Source: Methyloversatilis discipulorum (lineage in GTDB: Bacteria > Pseudomonadota > Gammaproteobacteria > Burkholderiales > Rhodocyclaceae). Taken from it: 64,000 nucleotides of DNA. The notes beneath the pieces were generated by a model. That model was not told the origin of the DNA, did not search any database, and saw only the letters and a list, made by a program, of their open reading frames with translations. The stretch lies in NCBI RefSeq assembly GCF_000527135.1, contig NZ_AZUP01000001.1:1364001-1428000 (forward strand). The letters run 5' to 3'. Made by a program: the position numbers and the translations under genes. This document shows, piece by piece, positions 9,544-17,794 of the stretch. Position 1 is the stretch's first letter. Every line of letters begins with the position of its first letter.

Positions 9544-9980
9544 ACCCGCTGGCAGCCGATCCGCTCGACCGCTTCGTCCAGGCCCAGGCGCGCGACTACG
9601 CGCAGGCGCTGCAGGAACTGCGTGAAGGCCGCAAGCGCACGCACTGGATCTGGTACGTGCTGCCGCAACTGCGCGCCCTCGGCCGCAGCCAGATGGCGCG
9701 CGAATACGGCATCGCCGACCGCGCAGAAGCGACCGCCTACATCGCGCACCCGTTGCTGGGCAGGCGTCTGCTCGAATGCGTCGAAGCGGTGCTCGGCCAT
9801 GCGGGGCAGCGCCCCGAAGACATCCTCGACGCGGTCGATGCACTGAAATTCCGCTCCTGCCTGACCCTGTTTGCCGAAGTGGCGCCAGACCAGCCCTGCT
9901 TCCGCGCCGCGCTCGCGGCGTTCTACGACGGACAGCCGGACGGCGAAACGCTGCGGCTGCTTGGCCAGCGCGGCAGCTGA
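9540..9980 (+). CDS. DUF1810 family protein
   Basis: A 146-residue cytosolic protein. The N-terminal block DRFVQAQARDYAQALQELREGRKRTHWIWYVLPQLRALGRSQMA and the later AYIAHPLLGRRLLEC and KFRSCLTLF are diagnostic of DUF1810, a small all-helical fold of unknown activity that has been compared with NADAR-type proteins. The start overlaps the upstream stop by 4 bp, so the pair 8773-9980 is probably one transcript. No regulatory site is visible. Confidence 0.88.
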   Translation: MNPLAADPLDRFVQAQARDYAQALQELREGRKRTHWIWYVLPQLRALGRSQMAREYGIADRAEATAYIAHPLLGRRLLECVEAVLGHAGQRPEDILDAVDALKFRSCLTLFAEVAPDQPCFRAALAAFYDGQPDGETLRLLGQRGS

Positions 9981-9992
9981 GCACACCCGGCG

Positions 9993-10457
9993 ATGCGATT
10001 CCGCCGCTTCGTTCTGCTGACACTGACCCTCGTACTGCACGGTTGCGTCGCACTGAGCCGCGGTATCGTGCCGGTCGACGGTGCCGACCTGGCGGACACC
10101 GGCGCAGTGCGCCTGGACATCGATACCGACCACCCCGTGCTGCTGCGCGCGGTCGACGAGAATCCGCTGCCGGGCGTGCAGGTGTCCAGCCGCGCCCGCG
10201 CCTTCAGCTATGTGCTGCATCCCGGCGAACGCGTGCTGTGGCTGAGCGATGTGCCCTACGGTTTTCCCTTCTTTCCGCAGCATCTGAAGTGCTACGTGAT
10301 GCAGGCGAACCTCGCCGCCGGCGCCCGCTACCTGCTGCAATTGGACGGCGCGACAGGGCGCCCGGTGCTGATCGACGCGATGCAGCACGACACGGTCGCC
10401 GAAGGGGTGCTGGTAGATGAGCCGCTGATCTACGAGCGCGGCTGCCGCTGGCAGTGA
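9993..10457 (+). CDS. Putative lipoprotein of unknown function
   Basis: A 154-residue protein with a lipoprotein signal peptide (RRFVLLTLTLVLHGC; the lipobox is LHGC, acylated Cys at 18). The mature part is short and shows no domain I can identify; a segment near residues 85-110 (GFPFFPQHLKCYVMQANLAAGARYLLQL) looks beta-rich. It starts 12 bp after the DUF1810 stop, so it may be the last gene of that small transcript. Confidence 0.75.
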   Translation: MRFRRFVLLTLTLVLHGCVALSRGIVPVDGADLADTGAVRLDIDTDHPVLLRAVDENPLPGVQVSSRARAFSYVLHPGERVLWLSDVPYGFPFFPQHLKCYVMQANLAAGARYLLQLDGATGRPVLIDAMQHDTVAEGVLVDEPLIYERGCRWQ

Positions 10458-10525
10458 GCGCGCCGCACTTGCGCGCCGTGGCCGATGACCGCACGCTTGT
10501 CGCACGACCATCGTCCGCCGCAGCC

Positions 10526-10999
10526 ATGTCCCGACACACCGCCGAAATCCTCTGGACCCGCGGGGACCAGCCCTTCATCGACAAGCGCTACAGCCGGCGC
10601 CACTTGATCCGTTTCGACGGCGGTGTCGAGGTGGCGGGGTCGTCGTCGCCGCATGTGGTGCCGCTGCCGTATTCCGCCGAGGACGCGGTCGATCCGGAAG
10701 AGGCGTTCGTCGCCGCGCTGGCGTCCTGCCACATGCTCACCTTCCTGCAGCTGGCGGCGCTCAAGCGGCTGGTCGTGGATCGTTACGAGGATGCGGCCGA
10801 GGGCGAACTGGCACGCAAGGCCGACGGCCGGATGTACGTGGCGACGGTCACGCTGCGCTCGGCGGTCCGCTTCGCCGGCCCGGACATTCCGACGACGTCC
10901 GAGCTGACGGCGCTGCACCACGCGGCGCACGAGCAGTGCTTCATCGCCAACTCGGTGCTGACCGAGGTGCGCTGCGAACCTCGCCAGTCAGCGGACTGA
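10526..10999 (+). CDS. OsmC family peroxiredoxin
   Basis: A 157-residue OsmC/Ohr-fold protein. The two redox cysteines of the family are visible: Cys68 in ALASCHMLTFL and Cys138 in HEQCFIANS. They form the thiol pair that reduces organic hydroperoxides in the cytosol. An earlier in-frame GTG at 10454 would overlap the lipoprotein gene and add a non-conserved extension, so ATG 10526 is preferred. The convergent neighbour is a periplasmic catalase-like enzyme, so both sides of the membrane have a peroxide-removing protein here. Confidence 0.88.
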   Translation: MSRHTAEILWTRGDQPFIDKRYSRRHLIRFDGGVEVAGSSSPHVVPLPYSAEDAVDPEEAFVAALASCHMLTFLQLAALKRLVVDRYEDAAEGELARKADGRMYVATVTLRSAVRFAGPDIPTTSELTALHHAAHEQCFIANSVLTEVRCEPRQSAD

Positions 11000-11002
11000 A
11001 GT

Positions 11003-11018
11003 GGCCGCTTCAGCGGCC
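11003..11018. terminator. Hairpin between convergent osmC-like and catalase-like genes
   Basis: GGCCGC-TTCA-GCGGCC lies just after the OsmC stop and overlaps the end of the catalase-like gene. The 6-bp GC stem with a tetraloop and no T-run could act as a weak bidirectional terminator. Confidence 0.35.
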
Positions 11019-11981
11019 GCCCAGACGCTTGCCGAAGGAAATCGCGTAAGCCGGCGAGCGCATCTTCAGGATCGGATCATCGCCCGCCCGTATCCCCTCG
11101 CTGAGCACGTTCGGGTCGAAGTTCAGACCGGTGCAGGCATCGCCGCCGACGGCAGTGACCGTCAGTGTGCCGGCCACCAGTTCGGTGCGACCTTCCGGCC
11201 AGGCCCTTGACGGGTCGGACTCGCTGTCGCCGGGCTGAGCGAGGGTGACGATCCAGTCGAACAGGACCGGACCGCGAGCCACCCGCTCGGCCAGCCGGGC
11301 GGCGAGGAAATCGCGCGGGGCGGCGCCGCGCTCGTCGTCGGTGAGGCCGCGCACGCCGTCGCGCGGCTGAAGGCGCCAGCGCACCGCGCGCTCACCCTCT
11401 GCCGTCGCGAAATGGAAGGTATGCAGTCCGAAGTACTGCGCGCTGGCATAGCTCCAGGGCGGCGGGTTCTGCTGCAGCCAGCGGAACTGCGCCAGCGTGT
11501 CCGGATGCGCAGCGCGGTAGGCGGCCACCCTGTCGGGATCGGGCCGGCCGTCCGGGCCGGGCAGCGAGGCGCGCAGCAGGCCGAGGAAACTCTCGGGCGT
11601 CGCAGCGCCGAACACCGGTGTGTTCAGCGTGGCGATGTTGTGCACTCGGCCGTCGTCGAGTTCGAACTGTGCGGCCAGCCCGCGTGGCGAACGTGCGTTG
11701 TCGGCGACCGCTGGGTCGCCTCCGGCCATCGAGAAGCGGATCTGCGCGGGCCAGCGCGTACCCGAGAACAGCGGTGCCCTGAACATCCGGGCGGCGTCGG
11801 CGCTGCCGGTGAAGCTGCCGACCGCACAGACACCCTTGGCGTGGCCCTTGCGCTCGCCCCGGTGCTCGCCGAACAGACCCTGGAATACCTCGATGAAATC
11901 TCCAGCCTGCGCCGGCCGGTCCTCGGCCCGCGCAGGCGTGAGTGCGGCAAGGGCGAGAATGACGAGGATGCGCCGATACAT
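11010..11981 (-). CDS. Periplasmic catalase-related peroxidase (SrpA-like)
   Basis: A 323-residue exported haem peroxidase of the catalase-related family. The signal peptide is MYRRILVILALAALTPARA. The distal histidine region is GHAKGVCAVGSF near residue 45, the conserved RFSMAGGDPAVADNARSPRGLA block lies near 80-100, and the proximal tyrosine region is RSPAYAISFGKR near the C-terminus. At about 320 residues it is shorter than true catalases, as is normal for SrpA-like enzymes, which mainly act as peroxidases. The ATG at 11981 is preceded by GGAGAG; longer in-frame starts would spoil the signal peptide. Confidence 0.88.
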   Translation of the reverse strand: MYRRILVILALAALTPARAEDRPAQAGDFIEVFQGLFGEHRGERKGHAKGVCAVGSFTGSADAARMFRAPLFSGTRWPAQIRFSMAGGDPAVADNARSPRGLAAQFELDDGRVHNIATLNTPVFGAATPESFLGLLRASLPGPDGRPDPDRVAAYRAAHPDTLAQFRWLQQNPPPWSYASAQYFGLHTFHFATAEGERAVRWRLQPRDGVRGLTDDERGAAPRDFLAARLAERVARGPVLFDWIVTLAQPGDSESDPSRAWPEGRTELVAGTLTVTAVGGDACTGLNFDPNVLSEGIRAGDDPILKMRSPAYAISFGKRLGGR

Positions 11982-12150
11982 GAATGACTCTCCAGACTGC
12001 GGCGACTGGAACGCGCCGCGACGCGGGACAGACCACAGACGCCGCAAGCGGTTCGCCGGGCAGCGCCCACCGACATCTCGCGTCCGGCTGATGCAGGTCA
12101 ACTGTCAGCCGGAGAGCCCCCCGATCGGCGCAAGTTTGCGCGATAGCGGT

Positions 12151-12170
12151 CGTTAACCCGCGTGTTAACG
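12151..12170. promoter_or_regulatory. Perfect inverted repeat upstream of chemoreceptor gene
   Basis: CGTTAAC-CCGCGT-GTTAACG has 7-bp perfect arms. It sits 24 bp upstream of the chemoreceptor start and between two divergently transcribed genes. It could be an operator; no regulator is identifiable. Confidence 0.4.
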
Positions 12171-12194
12171 CACAGCGCATCCCCGGACACCGCA

Positions 12195-13439
12195 ATGGAC
12201 TTCATCTCCCGCAGCATCCGCAACAAGCTCCTGGTCATCTGCGGCGGCGGCACCGCTGCGCTGCTGGTCGCCGCGGTGGTCGGCCTCGGCGTTGAGTGGT
12301 CGGCCATCGACACGCTGACCGGCGACATCACGCGCGCCGAGGCGCTGGCGATCCGCGCCGCCACGCTGAACAAGCTCATGCTGACCGGCGCCGCCTTCGC
12401 GGTCGTCGTGGTCGTCGCCTTCGGCCTCTTCATGTGGGCGCTTCAGCGCACCATCATCGGCCCGGCAAAGACCCTGTCGTCCGATCTCGAACGGCTGGCC
12501 AGCGGCGACTTCCACCAGCCGGTCGCCTGCACCACGCGCGACGAGCTCGGAGCCATCGCGCAGAGCGCCGAGCGCATCCGCAAGGACCTGGGCGCACTGG
12601 TGCTGCAGCTCAAGCAATCCGCCCACTCGCTGGTCGAGGCCTCGTCGGTGGTCGGCGGCGAATCGCAGCGGGTGGCTACCGCCTCGAGCGCGCAGACCCA
12701 GGCGGCCAGTTCGACCGCGTCGTCGATCGAGGAGGTGACGGCCGGCATCCGCATGGTGGCGGACAACGCCGGCAACGCGGCGCGGCAGGCCGACGAGTCG
12801 CTCGACCAATCGACCCGGGCGCAGACCCACCTGACCGAACTGCGCGGCTCGATCGGCCGCACCGCCAGCGTGATGAACGAGGTGTCGGGCGCTGCCGACG
12901 CCTTTGTCGAGAACGCCCGCCAGATCACCGAAATGACGCGCGAGGTGCGCGAGATCGCCGACCAGACCAATCTGCTCGCGCTGAATGCCGCGATTGAAGC
13001 CGCACGCGCTGGCGAACAGGGCCGCGGCTTCGCCGTGGTGGCCGACGAGGTGCGCAAGCTGGCCGAGAAGTCCGGCACGTCGGCGGCAGCGATCGACACC
13101 ATCACGCGCTCGCTGTCGGAGCGGGCCGCCGGTCTGTCGGACGCGCTGACACAGGGGCGCAACGCGGTCGGCGTCGCCGAGTCGTCGAGCGACTCGGCCG
13201 CCGGCGTCATCACCGTCGCGCACCACGCCGTATCGGTCGCCGCCGACGAGGTACGCGCCATCAACCGGGCGCTGGAACAGCAGAGCCGCGCCGCCAGCGA
13301 CATCGCCGGCAACGTCGAGCACATCGCCAGCATGTCCGGACAGAACCAGTCGGCCGTCGACACGCTCGCCAGCTCGGTCACCCACCTGCAGTCCCTGGCC
13401 TCCCGGCTCGACGAACTGACCGGGCGCTTCCGCCTGTAA
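12195..13439 (+). CDS. Methyl-accepting chemotaxis protein with minimal periplasmic region
   Basis: A 414-residue chemoreceptor. TM1 is at about 12-31 and TM2 at about 57-80, separated by only some 25 periplasmic residues, so there is no folded ligand-binding domain. A HAMP domain follows (about 82-134) and then the cytoplasmic signalling domain with the highly conserved hairpin tip [38 protein letters not shown] around 250-290. It should couple to CheA/CheW, which are not encoded in this window. ATG 12195 is used because upstream in-frame codons overlap the palindrome. Such small-loop receptors may sense membrane state or work through accessory proteins. Confidence 0.9.
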   Translation: MDFISRSIRNKLLVICGGGTAALLVAAVVGLGVEWSAIDTLTGDITRAEALAIRAATLNKLMLTGAAFAVVVVVAFGLFMWALQRTIIGPAKTLSSDLERLASGDFHQPVACTTRDELGAIAQSAERIRKDLGALVLQLKQSAHSLVEASSVVGGESQRVATASSAQTQAASSTASSIEEVTAGIRMVADNAGNAARQADESLDQSTRAQTHLTELRGSIGRTASVMNEVSGAADAFVENARQITEMTREVREIADQTNLLALNAAIEAARAGEQGRGFAVVADEVRKLAEKSGTSAAAIDTITRSLSERAAGLSDALTQGRNAVGVAESSSDSAAGVITVAHHAVSVAADEVRAINRALEQQSRAASDIAGNVEHIASMSGQNQSAVDTLASSVTHLQSLASRLDELTGRFRL

Positions 13440-13702
13440 CCCCCTGATGCGATGCGCGCTTGCTGCGCCGGCACCGCGATACGTCTGGCGCAGCACGCTG
13501 AACGGCCAGGAAACAACCTGCGTCCGGACCCGGCAGGGCGCCAGATTGACGGTGCGTGGCCCCTTTCGCGACACGAACTGCGCAGAACGCGGACTCCCCG
13601 GCCGCTGAGCACCTGCCGACCAGGCGATGTGGCGGCGGCGTTCCCGCCGACGGTGCCGACCGATTAACCTGTCGGACAGATCCACCTCCAGAAGGACTGT
13701 CG

Positions 13703-14809
13703 ATGGTTTCACCGGGCGCCTGGAACCGCCTGAGGGCGACACTCGTCGCCGAAGTGCGTCAGCTCACTACGCTGCACGCGAGCGACCGCGCCTGGCAGAT
13801 GCCGTTTGCGGCCGCACTGGCCACCGGTCTGCCGCTGCTGGCCGGCGCGCACTACGGGCGTCTGGCCGACGGACTGGTCGCCTCTCTGGGCGGTCTGGTC
13901 TTTCTCTACCTGCCGGCGACACCGCTGTCACATCGCATGGTGTCCCTGATGGCGAGCGCCTTCGGCATGGTCGCCTGCTACGCGCTGGGCGCGCTGAGTC
14001 ATCTGCTGCCACCGTCGCTGGCGCCGCTGCTGATTCCGGTGCTGACCTTCGTCGCCATCGTCGTCACCATGGTGTGCCGCGTCTATGGCATGGGGCCGCC
14101 TGGCAGCCTGTTCTTCGTCATGGCGGCCGCGATCGGCGTCTATACACCGGTCGAACCGGCAACGCTGCCGGCGCGAGTCGGCCTGATCGCGTTGGGCTGC
14201 CTGCTCGCCTGCCTGATCGGCTTCGTCTACAGCCTGCACGCACTGCGCCGTCGTGCGCCGGCACCGGTGGTTCCGCCGCCGGCGCCAAGCTTCGACTTCG
14301 TCGTGTTCGATTCGGTGGTGATTGGCGTGTTCGTCGGCATTTCGCTGGCGCTGGCCCAGGCACTGCAGCTGGACAAGCCCTACTGGGTGCCGGTGAGCTG
14401 CCTGGCGGTGATCCAAGGCGCGTCGCTGCGCGCGGTGTGGAATAGGCAGTTGCAAAGGGTGCTGGGCACCGGTATCGGCATGGTGCTAGCGTGGGGCATG
14501 CTGATGCTGCCGCTGGGTCCGTGGAGCGTGGGCCTGGGCGTGATGGCGCTGAGCTTCGTGATCGAGGCGATGGTGGTGCGTCATTACGGCATCGCGGTGG
14601 TGTTCATCACGCCGCTCACCATCCTGCTGGCCGAGGCCAGCACACTGGGCCACACCGTGCCTGGCCCGCTGGTGCTGGCGCGCTTCTTTGACACCCTGCT
14701 CGGCTGCATCGTCGGACTGGCCGGCGGCATCTGCCTGCACAGCCCTCGCTTCCGCGAGATCGCCAGCGGGCCGCTGCGCCGCCTCATCCCGTCTCGCCTG
14801 CTGCGCTGA
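13703..14809 (+). CDS. FUSC family inner-membrane protein
   Basis: A 368-residue polytopic membrane protein of the FUSC / aromatic-acid-exporter type. About ten hydrophobic helices occur in two similar groups: FAAALATGLPLLAGAHYGRLADGLVASLGGLVF at the start, and SVVIGVFVGISLALAQALQLDKPYWVPVSCLAVIQG beginning the second half. The WVP-type motif is typical of the family. FUSC proteins usually export toxic or aromatic compounds, but many lack assigned substrates. The start has AAGGA 8 bp upstream. The 263-bp stretch before it (13440-13702) holds no gene that I can support. Confidence 0.83.
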   Translation: MVSPGAWNRLRATLVAEVRQLTTLHASDRAWQMPFAAALATGLPLLAGAHYGRLADGLVASLGGLVFLYLPATPLSHRMVSLMASAFGMVACYALGALSHLLPPSLAPLLIPVLTFVAIVVTMVCRVYGMGPPGSLFFVMAAAIGVYTPVEPATLPARVGLIALGCLLACLIGFVYSLHALRRRAPAPVVPPPAPSFDFVVFDSVVIGVFVGISLALAQALQLDKPYWVPVSCLAVIQGASLRAVWNRQLQRVLGTGIGMVLAWGMLMLPLGPWSVGLGVMALSFVIEAMVVRHYGIAVVFITPLTILLAEASTLGHTVPGPLVLARFFDTLLGCIVGLAGGICLHSPRFREIASGPLRRLIPSRLLR

Positions 14810-14830
14810 GCCGGTGCGAGCGAAGCCGGG

Positions 14831-15490
14831 TCAGGCCTCCGGGTGGCCGGTCTTCACTTTTTCCATCCACTCTTCGATCGCAACCGTGCCGGCGGCCTGG
14901 GCACGCGCCGCATCGGCCGGCGGCAGCACGTCCTGCACGAGGTCGATGCGCTTCCACTCGGCCAGCGGCGTTTCGCAGTCGGGACGCGGCACGTAGCGCG
15001 AGCGGTCGACGCGCTGGTAGCGGTGGATATAGCGCGGACAGTTCTGCCACAGCTCGGACAGTTCGACGCGGACGACGAAATCGGCTTCGCTGTAGAAGGC
15101 CATCATCGGGTCGTCGCGCGACACCGTGGCCCTGCCCTGCACGCGGATACGGTGCGGCTTCTCGAACGAGATGAAGAGCAGGCCGACCTCGGCGTTCTGC
15201 GCGATGTTGCCGACCGAATAGAACATGCCGTTGCCGTCGTAGCTCGGGAACACCAGCGTCCTCTCATCGACCACGCGGACGAAGCCGGGGTCGCCGCCCT
15301 TGTACGACACCGTCGGACGACCGCGCGCATCGACGGTGGACAGGAAAAACATGTCCATCGATTCGATGAAGCCCCGACTGTCGTCGTCGAATTCGGTGCG
15401 GCAGGCCAGTTCCTCGATGCGGTCGGCCATCGCGCGAGTACCGAACTCGTCCTGGAAGCTGCGGTGCTGCGGGTCGTACAGTCTGCTCAC
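14831..15490 (-). CDS. Pyridoxamine 5'-phosphate oxidase-like FMN-binding protein
   Basis: A 219-residue split-barrel flavoprotein family member. The core reads FFLSTVDARGRPTVSYKGGDPGFVRV, then DGNGMFYSVGNIAQNAEVGLLFI and RIRVQGRATV, the usual PNPOx-like beta-barrel with FMN-contact segments. These proteins bind FMN, F420 or haem; the substrate is not predictable. The GTG at 15490 is chosen because GAGGAGA sits 8 bp upstream; a longer frame has a poor N-terminus. It converges on the FUSC gene. Confidence 0.85.
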   Translation of the reverse strand: MSRLYDPQHRSFQDEFGTRAMADRIEELACRTEFDDDSRGFIESMDMFFLSTVDARGRPTVSYKGGDPGFVRVVDERTLVFPSYDGNGMFYSVGNIAQNAEVGLLFISFEKPHRIRVQGRATVSRDDPMMAFYSEADFVVRVELSELWQNCPRYIHRYQRVDRSRYVPRPDCETPLAEWKRIDLVQDVLPPADAARAQAAGTVAIEEWMEKVKTGHPEA

Positions 15491-15645
15491 GGATGCGTCT
15501 CCTCGGGTGGTTCTTGTTGAACACGCAGCATGCCACGAAGCGGCAAAGCGTCGGCACAGGACTACATCGCGCACCAGCCGGTCACATCCGGCCTACCATC
15601 GTCTACAGGGATCGATTCCCACCCACAACAGACTGGAGGATCGCC

Positions 15646-16269
15646 ATGAAAACCACGCATCTCGCCGTCGCAAGCCTTGCCCTGCTGCTCGCCGCCTGCG
15701 ACAAGCCGCAGGATCCGCCGAAACCCATCACTGCCCCGTCGGCCGATGCCGCCGCACCCGCGGCTGATACCGCCGCCCCGGCACTGCCTTCGCCCCCCGC
15801 CGCGTCACCGCTGCCCGATGCGCCCAGCCCGAGCGCGACGCCGCCCACCCCGGCCGATACGATGCAGAACGCACCGACCACGCCGAACGGCAAAACCCCG
15901 CCCGACACCACGGAGAACGCTCGTCCCATTCCGTCCGGTCAGCCGGCTCCTGCGCCGGCTTCGAGCGCCGCGCCGGCGGACGGCACGGCGGTCGCCGGTG
16001 GCGATATCGTGAAGGGCTGGAAGACCTGGCGCTCGGCCGCCTGTGAGCGCTGCCACGGTCCGGCGCAGGAGGGCATGGTCGGCCCGTCGCTGATCGAATC
16101 GCTGAAGAAGCTTTCGAAGGACGAAGTACGGCACGCGGTGATAGACGGCCGGCTGGAGCGCGGCATGCCGGGCCACCCCTACCTCGCCGACAAGTTCGAC
16201 GACCTGTACGCCTATCTGAAGGGGCGCTCCGACGGCAGCATTCCGAAGGTGCGGCCGGAAGGCGCCTGA
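15646..16269 (+). CDS. c-type cytochrome lipoprotein with Pro/Ala linker
   Basis: A 207-residue protein with a lipoprotein signal ending in the lipobox LAAC (Cys18). A roughly 100-residue low-complexity Pro/Ala/Thr spacer follows, then a small mono-haem class I cytochrome c domain: haem site CERCH near residue 133 and an axial Met likely in RGMPGHPY. The spacer would let the haem domain reach through the periplasm from its membrane anchor. The ATG has GGAGGA 8 bp upstream. No partner oxidase is adjacent, so its electron donor and acceptor are unknown. Confidence 0.9.
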   Translation: MKTTHLAVASLALLLAACDKPQDPPKPITAPSADAAAPAADTAAPALPSPPAASPLPDAPSPSATPPTPADTMQNAPTTPNGKTPPDTTENARPIPSGQPAPAPASSAAPADGTAVAGGDIVKGWKTWRSAACERCHGPAQEGMVGPSLIESLKKLSKDEVRHAVIDGRLERGMPGHPYLADKFDDLYAYLKGRSDGSIPKVRPEGA

Positions 16270-16372
16270 TCCTGCGCGCAGCCGGCGGGCGCATGTCGAA
16301 GGAATTGACAACGCCCGCCCGGCGATCGGGCCCGATACAGAAATTTTCATTTGAATCAGCCGCCTGCAAATG

Positions 16373-16388
16373 CGGCGCGCTTCTTGCA
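16373..16388 (+). promoter_or_regulatory. Putative sigma-54 promoter of PEP-CTERM gene
   Basis: CGGCGCGCTTCTTGCA matches the sigma-54 -24/-12 pattern (TGGCACG-N4-TTGCA) with the invariant GG and GC exactly 12 bp apart. It lies 36 bp upstream of the PEP-CTERM start. Known systems couple PEP-CTERM genes to RpoN through the PrsK/PrsR two-component system; neither gene is in this window. Confidence 0.65.
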
Positions 16389-16423
16389 CCCGTCCGCGGC
16401 ATAGCCACCCGCCGGAGATCCGC

Positions 16424-17083
16424 ATGAAAGCCCTGCTGACGATTGCGCTGCTGCTGTGCAGCGGTCTGGTGCGTGCCGCCCCGGTGACGCTGGATTTCGA
16501 GGAGCTGCTGCGCGACGCCGTCGTCAGCACCCAGTACGCTGATCGCGGCCTGCTCATCGCGTCGGACTACGGCGCCGTGACCGTCTTCGACGGCTGCTGC
16601 GCGGCGAGCGGCGTCAACACGCTTAACGGCGGCGGCTTTCGCGGAATCACGCTCACCTTCGTCGATCCGGGCAACATGTTCCGCCCGGCGGTGACCGACT
16701 TCTTAAGTATCACGCTGGGCGACATCGACATCCCCGGCAACGGCCTGACCGCCTACGACCTCGATGGCAACCAGATCGCCCAAGTGCTGTCCGGCTGCGC
16801 GACTGCCTTCGCCTGCCCCGGCGATTCACTGTTCGAAACGCTGACGCTGTCGGTCGCCGGCATGCACCGCATCGTCATCGCCGCCGGTGGCCAGCTGTCC
16901 GGCAACGCGGCGCAGGGCGAGGCAACGGTGGACGACGTCGTGTTCAACGCCGTCGTCGCCCAGGTGCCCGAACCGTCGGCGCTGCAGATGCTGGCGGCCG
17001 GCCTGTCGGTACTTGCCTGCGTCGTGCTGAGCCGCCGTCTGCGCGCAGCGCGCGTCAGTCGCGGAAGGAGCGCCAGCCGCTGA
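16424..17083 (+). CDS. PEP-CTERM sorting domain protein
   Basis: A 219-residue exported protein. It has a signal peptide (MKALLTIALLLCSGLVRA), a beta-rich middle starting VTLDFEELL with four Cys (including CC near residue 58), and a PEP-CTERM tail: VPEPSALQ, a hydrophobic helix and SRRLRAARVSR. It is predicted to be processed by an exosortase. The ATG at 16424 is 36 bp after a sigma-54 motif. Its 3' end overlaps the convergent cytochrome b gene by 29 bp. Confidence 0.9.
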   Translation: MKALLTIALLLCSGLVRAAPVTLDFEELLRDAVVSTQYADRGLLIASDYGAVTVFDGCCAASGVNTLNGGGFRGITLTFVDPGNMFRPAVTDFLSITLGDIDIPGNGLTAYDLDGNQIAQVLSGCATAFACPGDSLFETLTLSVAGMHRIVIAAGGQLSGNAAQGEATVDDVVFNAVVAQVPEPSALQMLAAGLSVLACVVLSRRLRAARVSRGRSASR

Positions 17084-17759
17084 TCATCGTCGAAATGATG
17101 CTCTGCCGGCTCATGATGTCCTCGCGCAACGCGGCATACACATGGACGAGGATGAAACTGAGCAGCAGCCACAGGCCCAGGCGATGCAGGCTGTGCACCG
17201 TCTGGCTGTCGCCGATCAGCCACAGTACCCAGCCGAATGCGACACCGCTCCAGTGACCGTGGCCGGCGCCTTCGCTGTACAGCGCGAAGCCGGTGAAGAT
17301 CATGAACAGCGTGCCGAGCACGAACAGGAAGAACATCATCACCGCGGCCAGCGGGTTGTGGCCGACGTACTTCTTCGGTCTGTCCTCGAGGAAGAAGTAC
17401 CAGCGCAGTTCGAACATGACCTCGCTCCACCAGGCGAGCTTGAACAGCGGCGGCATGAAGATCTGCCGTGCGTGCTCGTTGCCGACCAGCGCCCAGTAGA
17501 TGCGCCCGGCGAAGCCGATGGCGAGGATGTAGCCGGCGGCGAAATGGGCGAAGCGCACATAGCCCATCAGATACATGCCGGCGTCGTCGCCCGGCAGCAT
17601 CAGGAAGGGCGTACCGATGAAGTAGCCGCTGGCCATCAGCACCGTCATCGCCAGTACGGTGATCCAGTGCCACAGCCGCACCGGTGCTTCATAGACATAG
17701 ACCGCGTGCTGCGTGCGGCCGCCCTGGGCGGCCTGCTGCATCTGCTCGTGCGAAAGCAT
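17055..17759 (-). CDS. Orphan Ni/Fe-hydrogenase-type cytochrome b subunit (HupC/HyaC family)
   Basis: A 234-residue four-helix membrane cytochrome b. Features of the family are present: YVYEAPVRLWHWITVLAMTVLMASGYFIG (first haem His), RFAHFAAGYILAIGFAGRIYWAL, LEDRPKKYVGHNPLAA, and SLHRLGLWLLLSFILVHVYAAL (last His ligands). In hydrogenase operons it passes electrons from the small subunit to quinone. No hydrogenase structural or maturation gene lies nearby; the neighbours are a chemoreceptor and a PEP-CTERM gene. It may serve a hydrogenase encoded elsewhere or another periplasmic redox partner. Confidence 0.87.
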   Translation of the reverse strand: MLSHEQMQQAAQGGRTQHAVYVYEAPVRLWHWITVLAMTVLMASGYFIGTPFLMLPGDDAGMYLMGYVRFAHFAAGYILAIGFAGRIYWALVGNEHARQIFMPPLFKLAWWSEVMFELRWYFFLEDRPKKYVGHNPLAAVMMFFLFVLGTLFMIFTGFALYSEGAGHGHWSGVAFGWVLWLIGDSQTVHSLHRLGLWLLLSFILVHVYAALREDIMSRQSIISTMISGWRSFRD

Positions 17760-17794
17760 GCTGTTCTCCCGAACTCGGTTGTCGCGGCGGCGGC

